A stretch of 64,000 nt of DNA, taken from NCBI RefSeq assembly GCF_963576675.1, contig NC_088910.1, positions 25,546,531 through 25,610,530 on the forward strand, given 5' to 3'. Each line of letters starts with the position of its first letter. Position 1 is the first letter of the stretch. The notes beneath the pieces were generated by a model, which was given only the letters and a program-made list of their open reading frames with translations, was not told the DNA's origin and did no database searches. Shown piece by piece: positions 47,638-57,433 of the stretch. A program made the translations under genes and the position numbers. The DNA comes from Euphorbia lathyris. Its lineage: Eukaryota > Streptophyta > Magnoliopsida > Malpighiales > Euphorbiaceae.

Positions 47638-47914
47638 GCTTGTCATATTTACTCAGCATATAAAATTGCTTAAACTGACACTGAGTAAATAAGAGTGCTG
47701 AGTTGGAAGCTGACCTCAACAGTGTCAATTCCCAACTCATACGTAAAATAGTTTTAGTCAACATCTGACTAAAGTTGTCTTACACTATAATCGGCTGTGC
47801 TGACCAAAGCTGAGTTGACTAACTCAAGAAAATATATTAAGTCAGCTTAACTAAAAAGAAAAAAGTTATATTAGTTCCTAACCCCCCCCTGGAACTAATC
47901 ACACGGGACCAATA
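46373..47914 (+). repeat. Sirevirus 3' LTR
   Basis: Starts TGTTTAAACACC (TATTGAAACACC in the 5' copy) and ends GGACCAATA. Differences from the 5' LTR are few: a 21-base tandem duplication around 46780-46820 (AAGCTGAGTGATTTTAAGGAC) and a (TA)n(GT)n microsatellite at 47575-47635. Confidence 0.92.
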
Positions 47915-48379
47915 ATAGGTTCCAAGGAAACCTCCCAATTGCTTCCCAATTGCCTCGGACATTGCCCCTATCGGCAAATCATGAATTTGGATCCAGATTG
48001 GCATCTGCACTAGTTCTATCATCTCCGGCTTCGACTCCACAGGCCATTCCTTCATCAGTAAAACATAATTATCAAATGTCCACGGCCCCCCTGCAATTAC
48101 TCTGTCCCGATCAACACAGTGATAGAATTCGATTGAATACAAATTTGGGCTCAATTCCTGTATGTTCACTCCTCTTCCCGGACGCCACATCATAGCGAGC
48201 CTGTTCTTTAATACCTGAAAGTTAAGCGGTTTGTCGGCAGCAAACCGGCCAACCCACCGTAGACCTTCCTCCTCCTCTGTTTCTACCGACGGCGGGAACT
48301 CCAGCTCGAGTTTTTCATTTTCCTCCTCCCCTAACGAGAGTCGTGATATGTCCTTCTCCATCTCTTGCTCTCTCTTCAA
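47915..48379 (-). pseudogene. LINE ORF1, N-terminal part (DUF4283-like)
   Basis: The minus-strand ATG at 48379 opens an acidic leader followed by VGRFAADKPLNFQVLKN, MWRPGRGVNI and RVIAGGPWTFDNYVL, typical of the DUF4283 domain of plant LINE ORF1. It stops at the Sirevirus insertion and continues at 16645 leftwards. TSD ATAGG occupies 47915-47919. Confidence 0.85.
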
Positions 48380-48535
48380 ACACCAGACAACTCACCTTCT
48401 CAGAACAGACTTCCGCCTGAGACAACTCTCACGGCAATTAAACGGAGAGACTCTTCTCACCGGTGATAAACCTTGGGCGGCGGCGGCGGTCGCTTAAGTT
48501 ATCGCCAGAAGAAACTTTACTTTAGGAGTATTTTT
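48380..48535 (-). other. LINE 5' UTR and right TSD
   Basis: GGC-rich 5' untranslated sequence up to 48517, then the TSD TACTTTAGGAGTATTTTT at 48518-48535. Confidence 0.8.
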
Positions 48536-49211
48536 AAAAAAATGTTTTGTATTGTAGATATTTAGATTAAAAAAAATCTATTTTTTATAGACGTGGTTTT
48601 TCAAACTAAAACTTCAAAGTCAATTAGGACACTAAATTAAATAAAAATAATCAATTGAGTCTATATTTTATCCTAAAATTAATTACTATTTGATATAAAT
48701 TGCAATCATCTCTGTGTTGGTTCAACATGGAATTAGGGAATGGGTTCAACCGAATAATTTTTTGATGAGGCTCCAATAGATGATTCTTGTTTAAAATGAG
48801 GACTCAATTGATGATTTTTTATTTGTTTATTATTTTTATAATTTAAGGTTCTAATTGACTTTAGAGCTAGGGGGTGTTTGGTTGCTCCTTTTCATGCTCC
48901 TTTTTGCATTTTCACTTCAAAAGGGAGATTTTTAGGTGTTTGGTTAGTTACCTTATGTTTGCCTTTTACATCTGAAAAGTAGTATTAGGTGTTTGGTTAG
49001 TGTCTCCTGTTTGCCTTTTACACCCGAAAAGCAGTATTTTGCTAAAGCAGAGAATTTCTGCTTTTTGGAAAAGCAGTTTTTTCTAACAGCAAACCGTAAC
49101 AGCAATAACAAACCGTAACAGGAAACAGCAAACCGTAACAACAAACAGCAAACAGCAACAGCAAACAGTAGGTAAAACAAACGGATAGTTTGAAGAGTGA
49201 AATGAGTATTA

Positions 49212-49278
<67 letters not shown>

Positions 49279-50095
49279 GATTTGATTGTTGACTTTTGGT
49301 TGGGATTTTTATTCTAGAATTTTGGATGTTGTTGACAATTTAATTACACCTGAACAGAACAGAATATATGCATTGCAGTTTTTCTGTGGTATATGGTAAT
49401 TGTTCTTACTTGTTATTATCTCATCCCTCCCATTAAAACTTTAAAAATAGGTTCCAATTTCGTTGGTAGATGTTTAATTTCAATTATACATTTCATGAAA
49501 AGTCAAACTAGCTAGGTTGTAAATATTAATGTTATCCGAACCGGACCGGATATCAAACCGGATTGATGACTGGGTCACGGGTCATTTGGTCGGATCGGAT
49601 GGCTTGGATTGGTCGAACCGGATGACGTAATAAATAAATAATATTTATATATATTAAATATATATAATTAATTTAAAATTATTTTTATACATTATATATA
49701 TCCAAAATAAATTATAAACAACTTTTGGTTTGATATTTTTTTTTTGTTAATTTGAGTATTAAGTTCAGAATAAATTGAAATATATCAACATATTCTATGT
49801 CATGAGATCTTTTTAAAAATATATTAAAAACTCAAAACGGACAAATGATGAATGAGAAATTGATGCTCAAAGTGAATGACTTGAAATTGTTTGGAAGAAG
49901 ATAAAATGAAATTAAGCATTCACATCCTACATAGGAAAGAAATGAGAAACTTAACTAGTTTATAAGTAAATGGGCTTTACAAGCCTTTAACCAATTACTA
50001 GGAAAAAGGCTCTCTCACGCGTAGCGGGTGCAATCGATTCACTGTCGGGTTAGGGGCACACCCGTACGACGTGGACGACGCGAATACTGGACCTT
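48536..50095. other. AT-rich spacer with microsatellite, no gene
   Basis: The pre-insertion flank of the LINE continues here. Near 48876-49150 GTGTTTGGTT occurs three times beside CTTTTCATGC and CTTTTACA-type sequence, resembling a degraded MITE. A pure (AT)n tract spans about 49212-49276. A CCGGACCGGAT/TCGGATCGGAT-rich patch lies at 49543-49625. Around 50012-50085 is a short GC-rich stretch of unknown nature. Confidence 0.45.
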
Positions 50096-50630
50096 AATAA
50101 GGTTCCATAACTTGGCGACTTTTGCTATTAAATTTTAATTCCTAAAACAAAGCCCAAAAAAACTCAGTTGTTAGAGACCCGGGGTCACACCGGTTTCCGG
50201 CCGGACCGCCAGTTCACGGTCCAATCCCGGGTCTCTCCGGATTTTCACAGTAAAATTATAAGAAGAAGCAATGGAATAGAGAAAATCATGGTGATTATTT
50301 TCCAAAGAAAGAACTTGGAATTCACATGACGTCATGTTGACATTGAACACTTAAGGGTGAGACGTAATAAGGTTCCATAACTTGGCAACTTTTGTTATTA
50401 AATTTTTAATTCCTAAAACAAAGTTCCAAAAAAACTCAGTTGTTAGAGACCTGGGGTCACACCGGTTTCTGGCCGGACCACCGGGTCCCAGGCCAATCCC
50501 GGGTCTCTCCGGTTTTTCATAGTAAAATTATAAGAAGAAGGAATGGAACAGAGAAAATCAAACTGATTATTTTCCAAAGAAAAAACTTGGAATTCACATG
50601 ACGTACATTGAACACTTAAGGATGGGGCAA
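50096..50630. repeat. 270-bp tandem duplication with CCCGGG stems
   Basis: Two copies (50096-50365 and 50366-50630) share AATAAGGTTCCATAACTTGG at the start and CATTGAACACTTAAGG near the end. In copy 1 AGAGACCCGGG pairs with CCCGGGTCTCT about 50 bases later, an 11-bp stem; copy 2 has GAGACCTGGGG with CCCGGGTCTC. No ORF. Confidence 0.88.
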
Positions 50631-50977
50631 GTTAATTAATAATTTATTTTTGTACATGTGCAATTAACTTGATGCTTTATAATTTTTATAATAAATTGAA
50701 ATTCGAAAGCTTTGTAAAAGGAAAAAAAAAACATATTTAAAGTCTTAATATGTGAAAATTAGAAATCAAAAGTTTAATTAATTAATTTAAATGATAAGAG
50801 GGTAACTAAAAAGAGCTTAATGGTTAATTTTTTTTTTTTTTTTCTTATGAATGGTAAGTAAAATGCTCATATTATGAATAGACAATTCAAAGAAGTGTTA
50901 TAGAAAAAAAAGCACAATACAACCTTATTTGAAGAGCTAAGAAAAGGACAAAATATAACAACTTTCCATACTAGAAA

Positions 50978-51666
50978 GGGACCAATCATAGGTTATTACA
51001 AAAGCATAAGTTTAAGAAGGGCCGAAGTCTATCTCTGAGGTTCGTAGTTTCCGTGGTTCAGCCACTTTATATAGGAGATTCATTAGAGGGTTTAGTACCA
51101 TTATGGCTCCTGATTGGTATTAATACACATATTTGTCTTTTGTGTTTTCTCGGAAAAACAAATTTGCCCTTAAATTAAATAAACCCACAAAACTATCCCT
51201 GAATTTTCCATAAACCTGCAATTATACCCTAATCTGATGGAGCTGCTAAACGGCGATGACATCAAACCTTCTTATCTCCAGAAAAACTTCAGAAAAGAAC
51301 AACCAATCACAAACAGAAAAAAATATGCACATTCAATTTCGATTAAAAGCAAGTTAGAAGAACAGATTGATCAAAATTCATTTTCATAAAAGCTCAATCA
51401 ACCTAATAAAATGGCGTCTAAACCTCATAATTAATCCAAAAGCAATAGCAATAGAAAACAATAAGAAACCAAATGAATTTTGATTGTCGTCATCCAATTT
51501 TTTTGGAGACAAGAAGGTTTGAGGTCATTGCCGTTTAGCAGCTCCGCCAGATTAGGGTATAATTGCAGGTTTATGGAAAATTCAGGGATAATTTTGTGGG
51601 TTTATTTGATTTAAGGGTAAATCTGTTTTTCCGCGAAAACACAGGGGCAAATATGTGTATTAACCC
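50978..51666. mobile_element. Mutator-type MITE 1 (9-bp TSD TACTAGAAA)
   Basis: TACTAGAAA at 50969-50977 and 51667-51675 flank the element. Long inverted arms (about 145 bases: 51117-51262 with 51511-51664) start with TTAATACACATATTTG. A 139-base segment with short inverted ends ACCAATCA/TGATTGGT (50981-51119) appears to sit inside the left end. No transposase. Confidence 0.78.
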
Positions 51667-51725
51667 TACTAGAAAATATCCGTAATAACAAAAAAAAAAA
51701 AGTAGTGACAGTAACAATAAAGTAT

Positions 51726-52146
51726 GGGTTAATACACATATTTGCCCTCGTGTTTTTTCGGAAAAATACATATGCCCCTGTATCAAATAAACCCACTAAA
51801 ATCTCCTTGTACTTGTCACAGCCCTACGGATATACCCCACACTAACGGAATGATGATTTGGCACAAACGCCGTTCCACGTGGAACGTCACGTCATGCAGT
51901 TCATGGATGATGCGGTCAAATTCATGAACAAGTCGTTTTAGGATGAATTCTGGCACAAGAAGTTGTATGTTGTGACTTAGGAATTACAATGCTATGTAGA
52001 CATATTTTTAATTATTTAAATTTTTTAAAAAGGGACGTGGCATGATAATTTATTAACAAGTACAAGGAGATTTTAGTGGGTTTATTTGATACAGGGGCAT
52101 ATGTGTTTTTCCGAGAAAACACGAGGGCAAATATGTGTATTAACCC
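51726..52146. mobile_element. Mutator-type MITE 2 (9-bp TSD ATAAAGTAT)
   Basis: A perfect TSD at 51717-51725 and 52147-52155. Termini are GGGTTAATACACATATTTGC and its inverse, with arms of about 90 bases (GTACAAGGAGATTTTAGTGG shared). Same family as MITE 1, which lies 60 bases away. Confidence 0.88.
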
Positions 52147-52214
52147 ATAAAGTATATAAAATATGTCAAGAAGACTATATGGTCCCTTAATTAATACCCC
52201 TCCTAAGCTGAAAT

Positions 52215-52640
52215 GGGAAGTGTTGGAGTCGTTCTCAACTTATGAACATAATGTTAATGATGTTTAATAGAAAGAATTTTGGTGAGAATGTCAGCAATTT
52301 GATTAGTAGAACTAATATGTTCTAGAGTGTTAAGACTAGTCCGGATCTGATCTTTAATATAGTGATAATTGATTTCAACTTGTTTGATGTGTTCTTGTAC
52401 AACGTGATTGAAAGCAATGGTCAAAGCAGTTCAATTATCACACTTAAGAATTGTTGAAGAGAGACTTTTAAGACTGAGGTCACGAAGAAGAGCAGAGAGC
52501 CGACTGACTTCATATGTCGTTAGAGTCATTTCTCTGTATTCTGCTGTACCAGAGCGCAGTATGTTGCTTCTTTTAGTTATATATATTAGTATATTAGGGA
52601 ATATCAGGGTCATGGTGTTCCAACTCACCAAAAGGACCTC
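52215..52640 (-). pseudogene. Copia pol fragment (RNase H end)
   Basis: Minus-strand translation gives [20 protein letters not shown], then LKCDN, then QVEINYHYIKDQIRT and NQIADILTK, the ordered C-terminal RNase H motifs of Ty1/copia. A stop (after CDN) breaks the frame. It is the 3' end of the interrupted copia element. Confidence 0.8.
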
Positions 52641-53049
52641 CCACTTAAATATAGACAAGTGTTCCATTTATTTACAAATCATGAATTTTTAAAAAACAAT
52701 TAACTATTTCTTTACCCCTAACAACAAAACCATCTTTTTCACTAGAACATGTTCTATCTCCATGAGCAGTCTTCCATATTCTCTTTTGGATTCCATTTCC
52801 GCCATCACCACCGTTCTTCTGAGTGGATTACACTCTACTTCCTAATTAATTTAATAACATATTATATTTATACCTAGAAATTTCAATGAAACTTCGTGAT
52901 GTGAAGCTAGAATCTTGAAATTTAATTGGTATTTGCTTACAGCAAAGGTAAATTGTAAGAGCATGTATGTACCTCTTTATTATTTTCTTATTCCATCTTG
53001 CATATACATAATGATGACTTGTTACCTCATCCTGCTTACATGTCAAAAA
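52641..53049. other. Spacer inside the interrupted copia element
   Basis: AT-rich, no motif-bearing ORF found. GTTCCAACTCACCAAAAGG near 52617-52635 may be a remnant of another repeat. Confidence 0.35.
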
Positions 53050-53994
53050 TCCGCAACTATGATCTGACGTTGTAATGGATCTATAAAACAGTATGTAGGT
53101 CAGACGGGGCCGGAGTCCGGCGAACCCGCTCCGATGTCTAACTTAGTTTATGATTTAGGACCGAATAAGAGGGTAAGAATAGGTTTAAGATAGTAGTTAA
53201 CATACCGAACCTTATGATTATACATGTCTATTTATAGTGTTCGATTAGGTTAAGGTTGTCACTTCATTAGGAAACCTTATGAGTTTAGGATTCCTATTCT
53301 TTTAAGAAGTCTGAATCCTGTGAGGAATCCTTTGTCTTGTAGGATTCCAGAAGTTTCTCGTTGTGATTGGACCCAAAGTCAGGAGTGTTGGTTGTGGGCT
53401 TTGATTAGTTGTGGTTAGGCCTTCTGTCGTTGGTCTTGGGCTGTCGTCCCTAATTATGGGCCTGTCTTTAGTCATTACACGACCTTTTATCCAAGAACAT
53501 GGGTGACCATGACGTCATTAATATGATGTTATTTTTCATGATATCAGATGTCCCCCACCTTCATTGGAGTTTACATTCTTCTAGGATATATTCTGTAAAA
53601 GTTATTTCACAAAAGGGACATTTTGTGTATTTGGCTCTTCCCAACCATCACCTTTTGAAGTCGTCATGAGGCCGCCCATCTTCAGTTTTTTGGTGTTATG
53701 ATGTGGCCAACTGGTAATGGTTCTAGGATCTTGTGTTTTTTGCAGCACATTTATGAAATCTCTTGTTTCAATGCTAAGAGACCTTTCACTTACCCTCAAG
53801 TATTTTCGATTTCTTCCTTCCCTTTATATTCTTCTCTTTGGTTCAACACTTTTGCTATTCCCCTCTTCTCTGCATATTTCTCTCACAAGCTTTCAATTTT
53901 TCTCTTTTGTCTTTGATTTTTTGATACTGCTGCTTCTCTTTGAGTAAGTTCATTTTTCCTGTGCTCTTTCATTTTCTATCTTTCTTCTTTATCA
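53050..53994 (+). repeat. LTR-like leader of a degenerate plus-strand retroelement
   Basis: The start shares about 110 bases with 11095-11215. Mid-part contains GATATCAGATGTCCCCCACC (53544-53563) and a TTCTCT-rich pyrimidine stretch leading to the ORF start at 53995. It has the look of an LTR plus leader but paired LTR ends were not found. Confidence 0.45.
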
Positions 53995-54575
53995 ATGGTT
54001 AGAGCGTGATCTTCTCGTGGCGAGGGCGGGAGTTTTAGTAAGAAAATTAAGCCTTACAGTGGTAGGGCTAGAGAATTTGAAGAACCAAAAAAACCTAAGG
54101 CACCTGATTTGAAAAACTTCGAATAACCCTCTACTTTTGACGAGCTTTCTCTGGCTATGTTAGTTTCTACTTTCCTAGAATTTGCCCACCTCGAAGCTAG
54201 GGTTCCTTCTCTTAGACAGGTGATAACTGAAGCGCCCGAAGGCCATTTGGGCTTTTATGAGATTTTTTCTTGAGAAATGGGGTTTGTCTTCCCTTTTCAG
54301 ATAATATTTTGAATATACTGCATGGGATTAACATATGTCCGGTGCAATTATCTCCTAACGGTTGGCTGGATCTTCTAGGCTTATCGAAGGTTTGTGAGGA
54401 TCTAGAGTTTGTGTTGACGAGTCCCTTGCTTCGTTATATCTGGACTCCTAGTCAATTATCCACTCACATGACAGTTTTGCTACATAATAAGAAGATAACA
54501 ATCCACAGATATGATTGTCTAATTCTTCATCTGTGTCTAACCCCTTGCATTATTGCATTTGTAGTTGAGGCGTAA
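53995..54575 (+). pseudogene. 'Putative gypsy-type transposon' (Transposase_28-like) ORF fragment
   Basis: The ATG at 53995 starts a frame with early TGA and TAA codons, then PSLRQVITEAPEGHLGFYEIF, one shift, and FPFSDNILNILHGINICPVQ and LSPNGWLDLLGLSKVCEDLE. This order matches the N-terminal domain found upstream of some plant gypsy-like gag genes. It is degenerate and breaks off at 54575. Confidence 0.6.
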
Positions 54576-54594
54576 GCTTTTCCAATTGATCCAA

Positions 54595-55302
54595 CTATTG
54601 TGGAGTAAACAAGAGTCCTACATTGTCTACTTTGTTGCTTAATGTAGTAGTTGCAAGTTTGGGTAAAGGTTGGTTATATCGATGACTGGGATTCCATTTT
54701 GAGTTGGTTATGAAGTTTGAAGGTTTAGTTTTATTAATTCCAGGATTGTCTTTGTGGTTAGAATGCCATTTTGGGTGTCCTACCACTATCCAACACATAT
54801 CTCAACTATGCTGTTTTCCCCCACATGATGCACAAACTTATATTTGGCAGCCTCACTTTTGTTGTATATAGTTCAGAAATCAATATCTTTTTGAGAAAGA
54901 TTCGACATTTCTCATTGAGTTTCTTCTTGCTGAAGAGTTGCAGAGGTAGTTTCAACTGTATGGAGAGGACTTAACATAAGTAATTGGCTTCATTGTGCAT
55001 TATACACGTATCATTCAGTCCATTCAAAGATTGAAATAGCCTTTGCTTACTCTCGTTGAAGATCTATTGCAGCTAAGAGACTTTATACTTCATATGATCA
55101 AACTCTTCCCATAGAGGTCTTATTGTAGTATAATACTTATTCACATATTATTTTGTTTTTCCTCAAACAATTCCCTATTCAATTCAATTTATATTTTCTA
55201 GGCCCATTTATGAGGGGGAAACGCTTTTTCTAAGTTAACCCAAATCTCTCTAGCATATGTCATAAACATTATAGATTTTTTAATGGTAGAAAAGACATTT
55301 TG
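54595..55302 (-). pseudogene. Copia gag, C-terminal part
   Basis: The minus-strand translation through stops gives SIMFMTYAREIWVNLEKAF, NRELFEEKQNNM, SLNGLNDT, then YPKWH-type sequence (GHPKWHSNHKDNPGINK), the classic order of a UBN2-type copia Gag with the post-knuckle tail. The zinc knuckle itself is eroded. It continues from 56710-56960 across the solo LTR. Confidence 0.75.
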
Positions 55303-56364
55303 GGTTGAAACATCTTTCCACATGATTTTGATTTGACAAAATTATTTAAGCAAATCTCCATGATAAAAATATTCCAACACAATTAAGTTTAATTGCTTTG
55401 ATTTAATTGTGCTAATGAGTTTGTTCAATGTTGAGTAAGTTGATTAATAAGAACAGGAGTTAAAAATCTATAAAAGAAAGTCAAGACAAAGTCAGCAGAT
55501 GTAAATCACACAGCCGGAGCTGAGTAAGAAGCAACTCAGCTTTGAAAAAGAAAATGTCTTCTTCAGAAAAGCTTGAAGGCGAAGCCGCTGTATCAAGCTG
55601 AGTGGTCGTCAGGTCAGCTTCAATGATCGATCAACTTGCAAGACTAAGTCTGTCCATTTCCTGAAATATTCAGAAGCCACAGAAATCTGTTTGGAAGACT
55701 TTTCGAAAAGGAGCATGGACCATCTGACATCTATAAGAAGACAAACCTGGCGTCTGACGAAGACAGAAGATAGGATTGACCTGCAGCACTGAGTGCTGAC
55801 CAAGTGATGACGAAAGAAGAACGTTTCCCCACAACGACTATGTCGGGATGCAAATAATTGACGCCTCAAACATCACTATAAAAAGGTCACTTCACATTTG
55901 AATCACAAGAATAGACAAGCAAAATCTTCATCAAGTCAATTCATTTGGAAAATCCAAAATAGAAGCTGTCTGAAAAGAAAAAGCAAGCTCTTACACCAAC
56001 TCCTATTTTTGTGTAAAAGTCTAGATTGATTTATTCATCTAAAGTGTTCTTTTTTGTATCAAGAACAATTTCTTATCATTTGTAAAGAGTTAGAAAAGAG
56101 AGGTTGAGTACTCGGTTATAGTACTCAGTGGTAGAGAGAGGCTGAGTACTCGATTATAGTACTCAGTGATAGAGATAGGATTGAGTAGACGAATAGAGGA
56201 CGATACTCTTGCATACTCAGTTGCTATTGTAAACGGTCTGTGCTCTACCTTTAAAGAGCTCAGTAGAGGATTCAAAAAGCTCGGAAGGATTTCCGGGGAA
56301 TGGACATAGGCGGAGAGGCCGAACCAGGATACGTCTGCTGAGTAACTTCTAACCCTTTATATTT

Positions 56365-56426
<62 letters not shown>

Positions 56427-56707
56427 CTTGCTAAATATTACTCAGTAAAACAACTTATATACGCTGAGCTGAGTAATCTGAGTACTGAGTTAGAAACTGA
56501 GTTAAGTGTTACTTCCTAACTCACGGTTGAAACAGCTCTAGTCAACCGTTGTCTAAAGCTGTCTCACACTATACTCAGCGGTGCTGACCTAAAAACTGAG
56601 TTAAACTCTTAAACTTCAAAATAAGTCAGCATTATCGTTTAAAAAGTTGAAATAGTTCCTAACCCCCCCCTTTGGAACTAATTCTATCACGTTACACGGG
56701 ACCAACA
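55303..56707 (+). repeat. Solo LTR related to the Sirevirus LTRs
   Basis: It begins GGTTGAAACATCTTTCCACA and ends ACACGGGACCAACA, aligning with both Sirevirus LTRs over its length (shared CTACCTTTAAAGAGCTCAGT, GGCGGAGAGGCCGAACCAGG-like block and the GTGCTGACC end). It is clearly more diverged. A TATA-like CACTATAAAAAG lies at about 55874-55885, and an (AT)n tract at 56365-56423. No internal region is attached, and flanking bases give no clear TSD. Confidence 0.82.
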
Positions 56708-56960
56708 AACCATGCTATTACCATATCATTGCAGGTATCCAACATCTCAGTTTTAGTTTCATCAGCAATAGATCGCTTTATGACTCTTGTAAGAAATATG
56801 TGTTTGTGTTTGGATGAGAGATTGATTTCCATCGTTCTTCACCGAGCTCTATGGTCAAAGATCCTTGCAATTTATCGACTTGAATCGAATTAGCACTATT
56901 AGAAGGGTGAATAACAGGGGAATTGAGCATCTCTTGGTCGGTGATCTTGACATTCGCCAT
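56708..56960 (-). pseudogene. Copia gag, N-terminal part
   Basis: The ATG at 56960 (minus) gives MANVKITDQEML, then NSANSIQVDKLQGS. Further on, in another frame, TCNDMVIAWF precedes the solo LTR, and gag resumes at 55302. Several shifts and stops. Confidence 0.65.
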
Positions 56961-57433
56961 TGGAGCTCAATAGAGAAGAATAAAGATAAAAGAGAAGAAG
57001 AAGGATAAGAAAATTGTGAAGAAAGGAATAATAAATCAGAAATTTGGAGAGTACTCGAATTCAAGAACTAAAACGTCACCATTACACCTTTATTCCTCTT
57101 TACATTGCCCAGATCTCCGATACTATGATGAGTAAAATGCTTAGGTTATGAATCAATAATGCAAAGGAATATGTGAGGAAATGAAGGAAAGTGTGAGTTG
57201 TTATTCCTTATTCTCTCTTTTGCCTGCGAGAAAAAGAATATGACCCTATTTGAAGAGTAAAGAAAATGACTAATATAACAACTTTCCTACAAATATATAT
57301 AATAACCAAAAAGTAATGACAACAACCAAACTCTATAAAATAGGTAAAATAGACTATATGATCCCTTGATAATAAAAAATATGATATTTTCTTCTAAGAA
57401 TATATACAAAGGTAATGCTTACATAAAGAAAAT

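Larger units (their letters stand above)
16651..47914 (+). mobile_element. Ty1/copia Sirevirus-lineage retrotransposon, split by an Ogre-like insertion
   Basis: Own sequence is 16651-19660 plus 39005-47914, about 11.9 kb. Order: LTR, iMet PBS, gag, protease-integrase-RT-RNase H, envelope-like ORF, polypurine tract, LTR. Integrase before RT marks Ty1/copia. The long gag with several zinc knuckles, the extra envelope-like ORF and the GGGGGAG polypurine motifs mark the Sirevirus (SIRE1/Maximus) lineage. LTRs are nearly identical apart from small indels, so insertion is relatively recent, but gag, pol and env all carry stops or shifts. Confidence 0.9.
11810..48517 (-). mobile_element. L1-type LINE (minus strand), interrupted by the nested Sirevirus
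   Basis: Own sequence is 11810-16650 plus 47920-48517. The 3' end with short poly(A) is at the left, the 5' end at the right, and an 18-bp TSD flanks the whole. The Sirevirus inserted in ORF1 with TSD ATAGG (16646-16650 and 47915-47919). ORF1 has a DUF4283-like nucleic-acid-binding region and zinc knuckle. ORF2 has endonuclease, RT, zf-RVT and RNase H. Total LINE length without insertions is about 5.4 kb, close to full length for plant L1. Confidence 0.9.
50846..57376 (-). mobile_element. Small-LTR Ty1/copia element (minus), heavily interrupted
   Basis: The 5' LTR is about 57125-57376 and the 3' LTR about 50846-52196 (split by two MITEs); both share AGTAAAATGCT, ACCTTATTTGAAGAG-like and ATATAACAACTTTCC blocks. 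A diverged iMet PBS is at 57112-57124 on the minus strand. Gag pieces are at 56710-56960 and 54595-55300, and an RNase H fragment at 52215-52640. Most of pol is missing. Insertions include the solo LTR at 55303-56707 and the degenerate element at 53050-54575. LTR outer limits are approximate. Confidence 0.7.

Noticed and set aside
49212..49276. Functional significance of the pure (AT)n tract
   Set aside because: Simple microsatellite; similar tracts occur at 10567, 47575 and 56365 and mark slippage only.
55303..56707. Full Sirevirus copy at this site
   Set aside because: No PBS, gag or polypurine tract joins either side; flanks are copia gag of another element.
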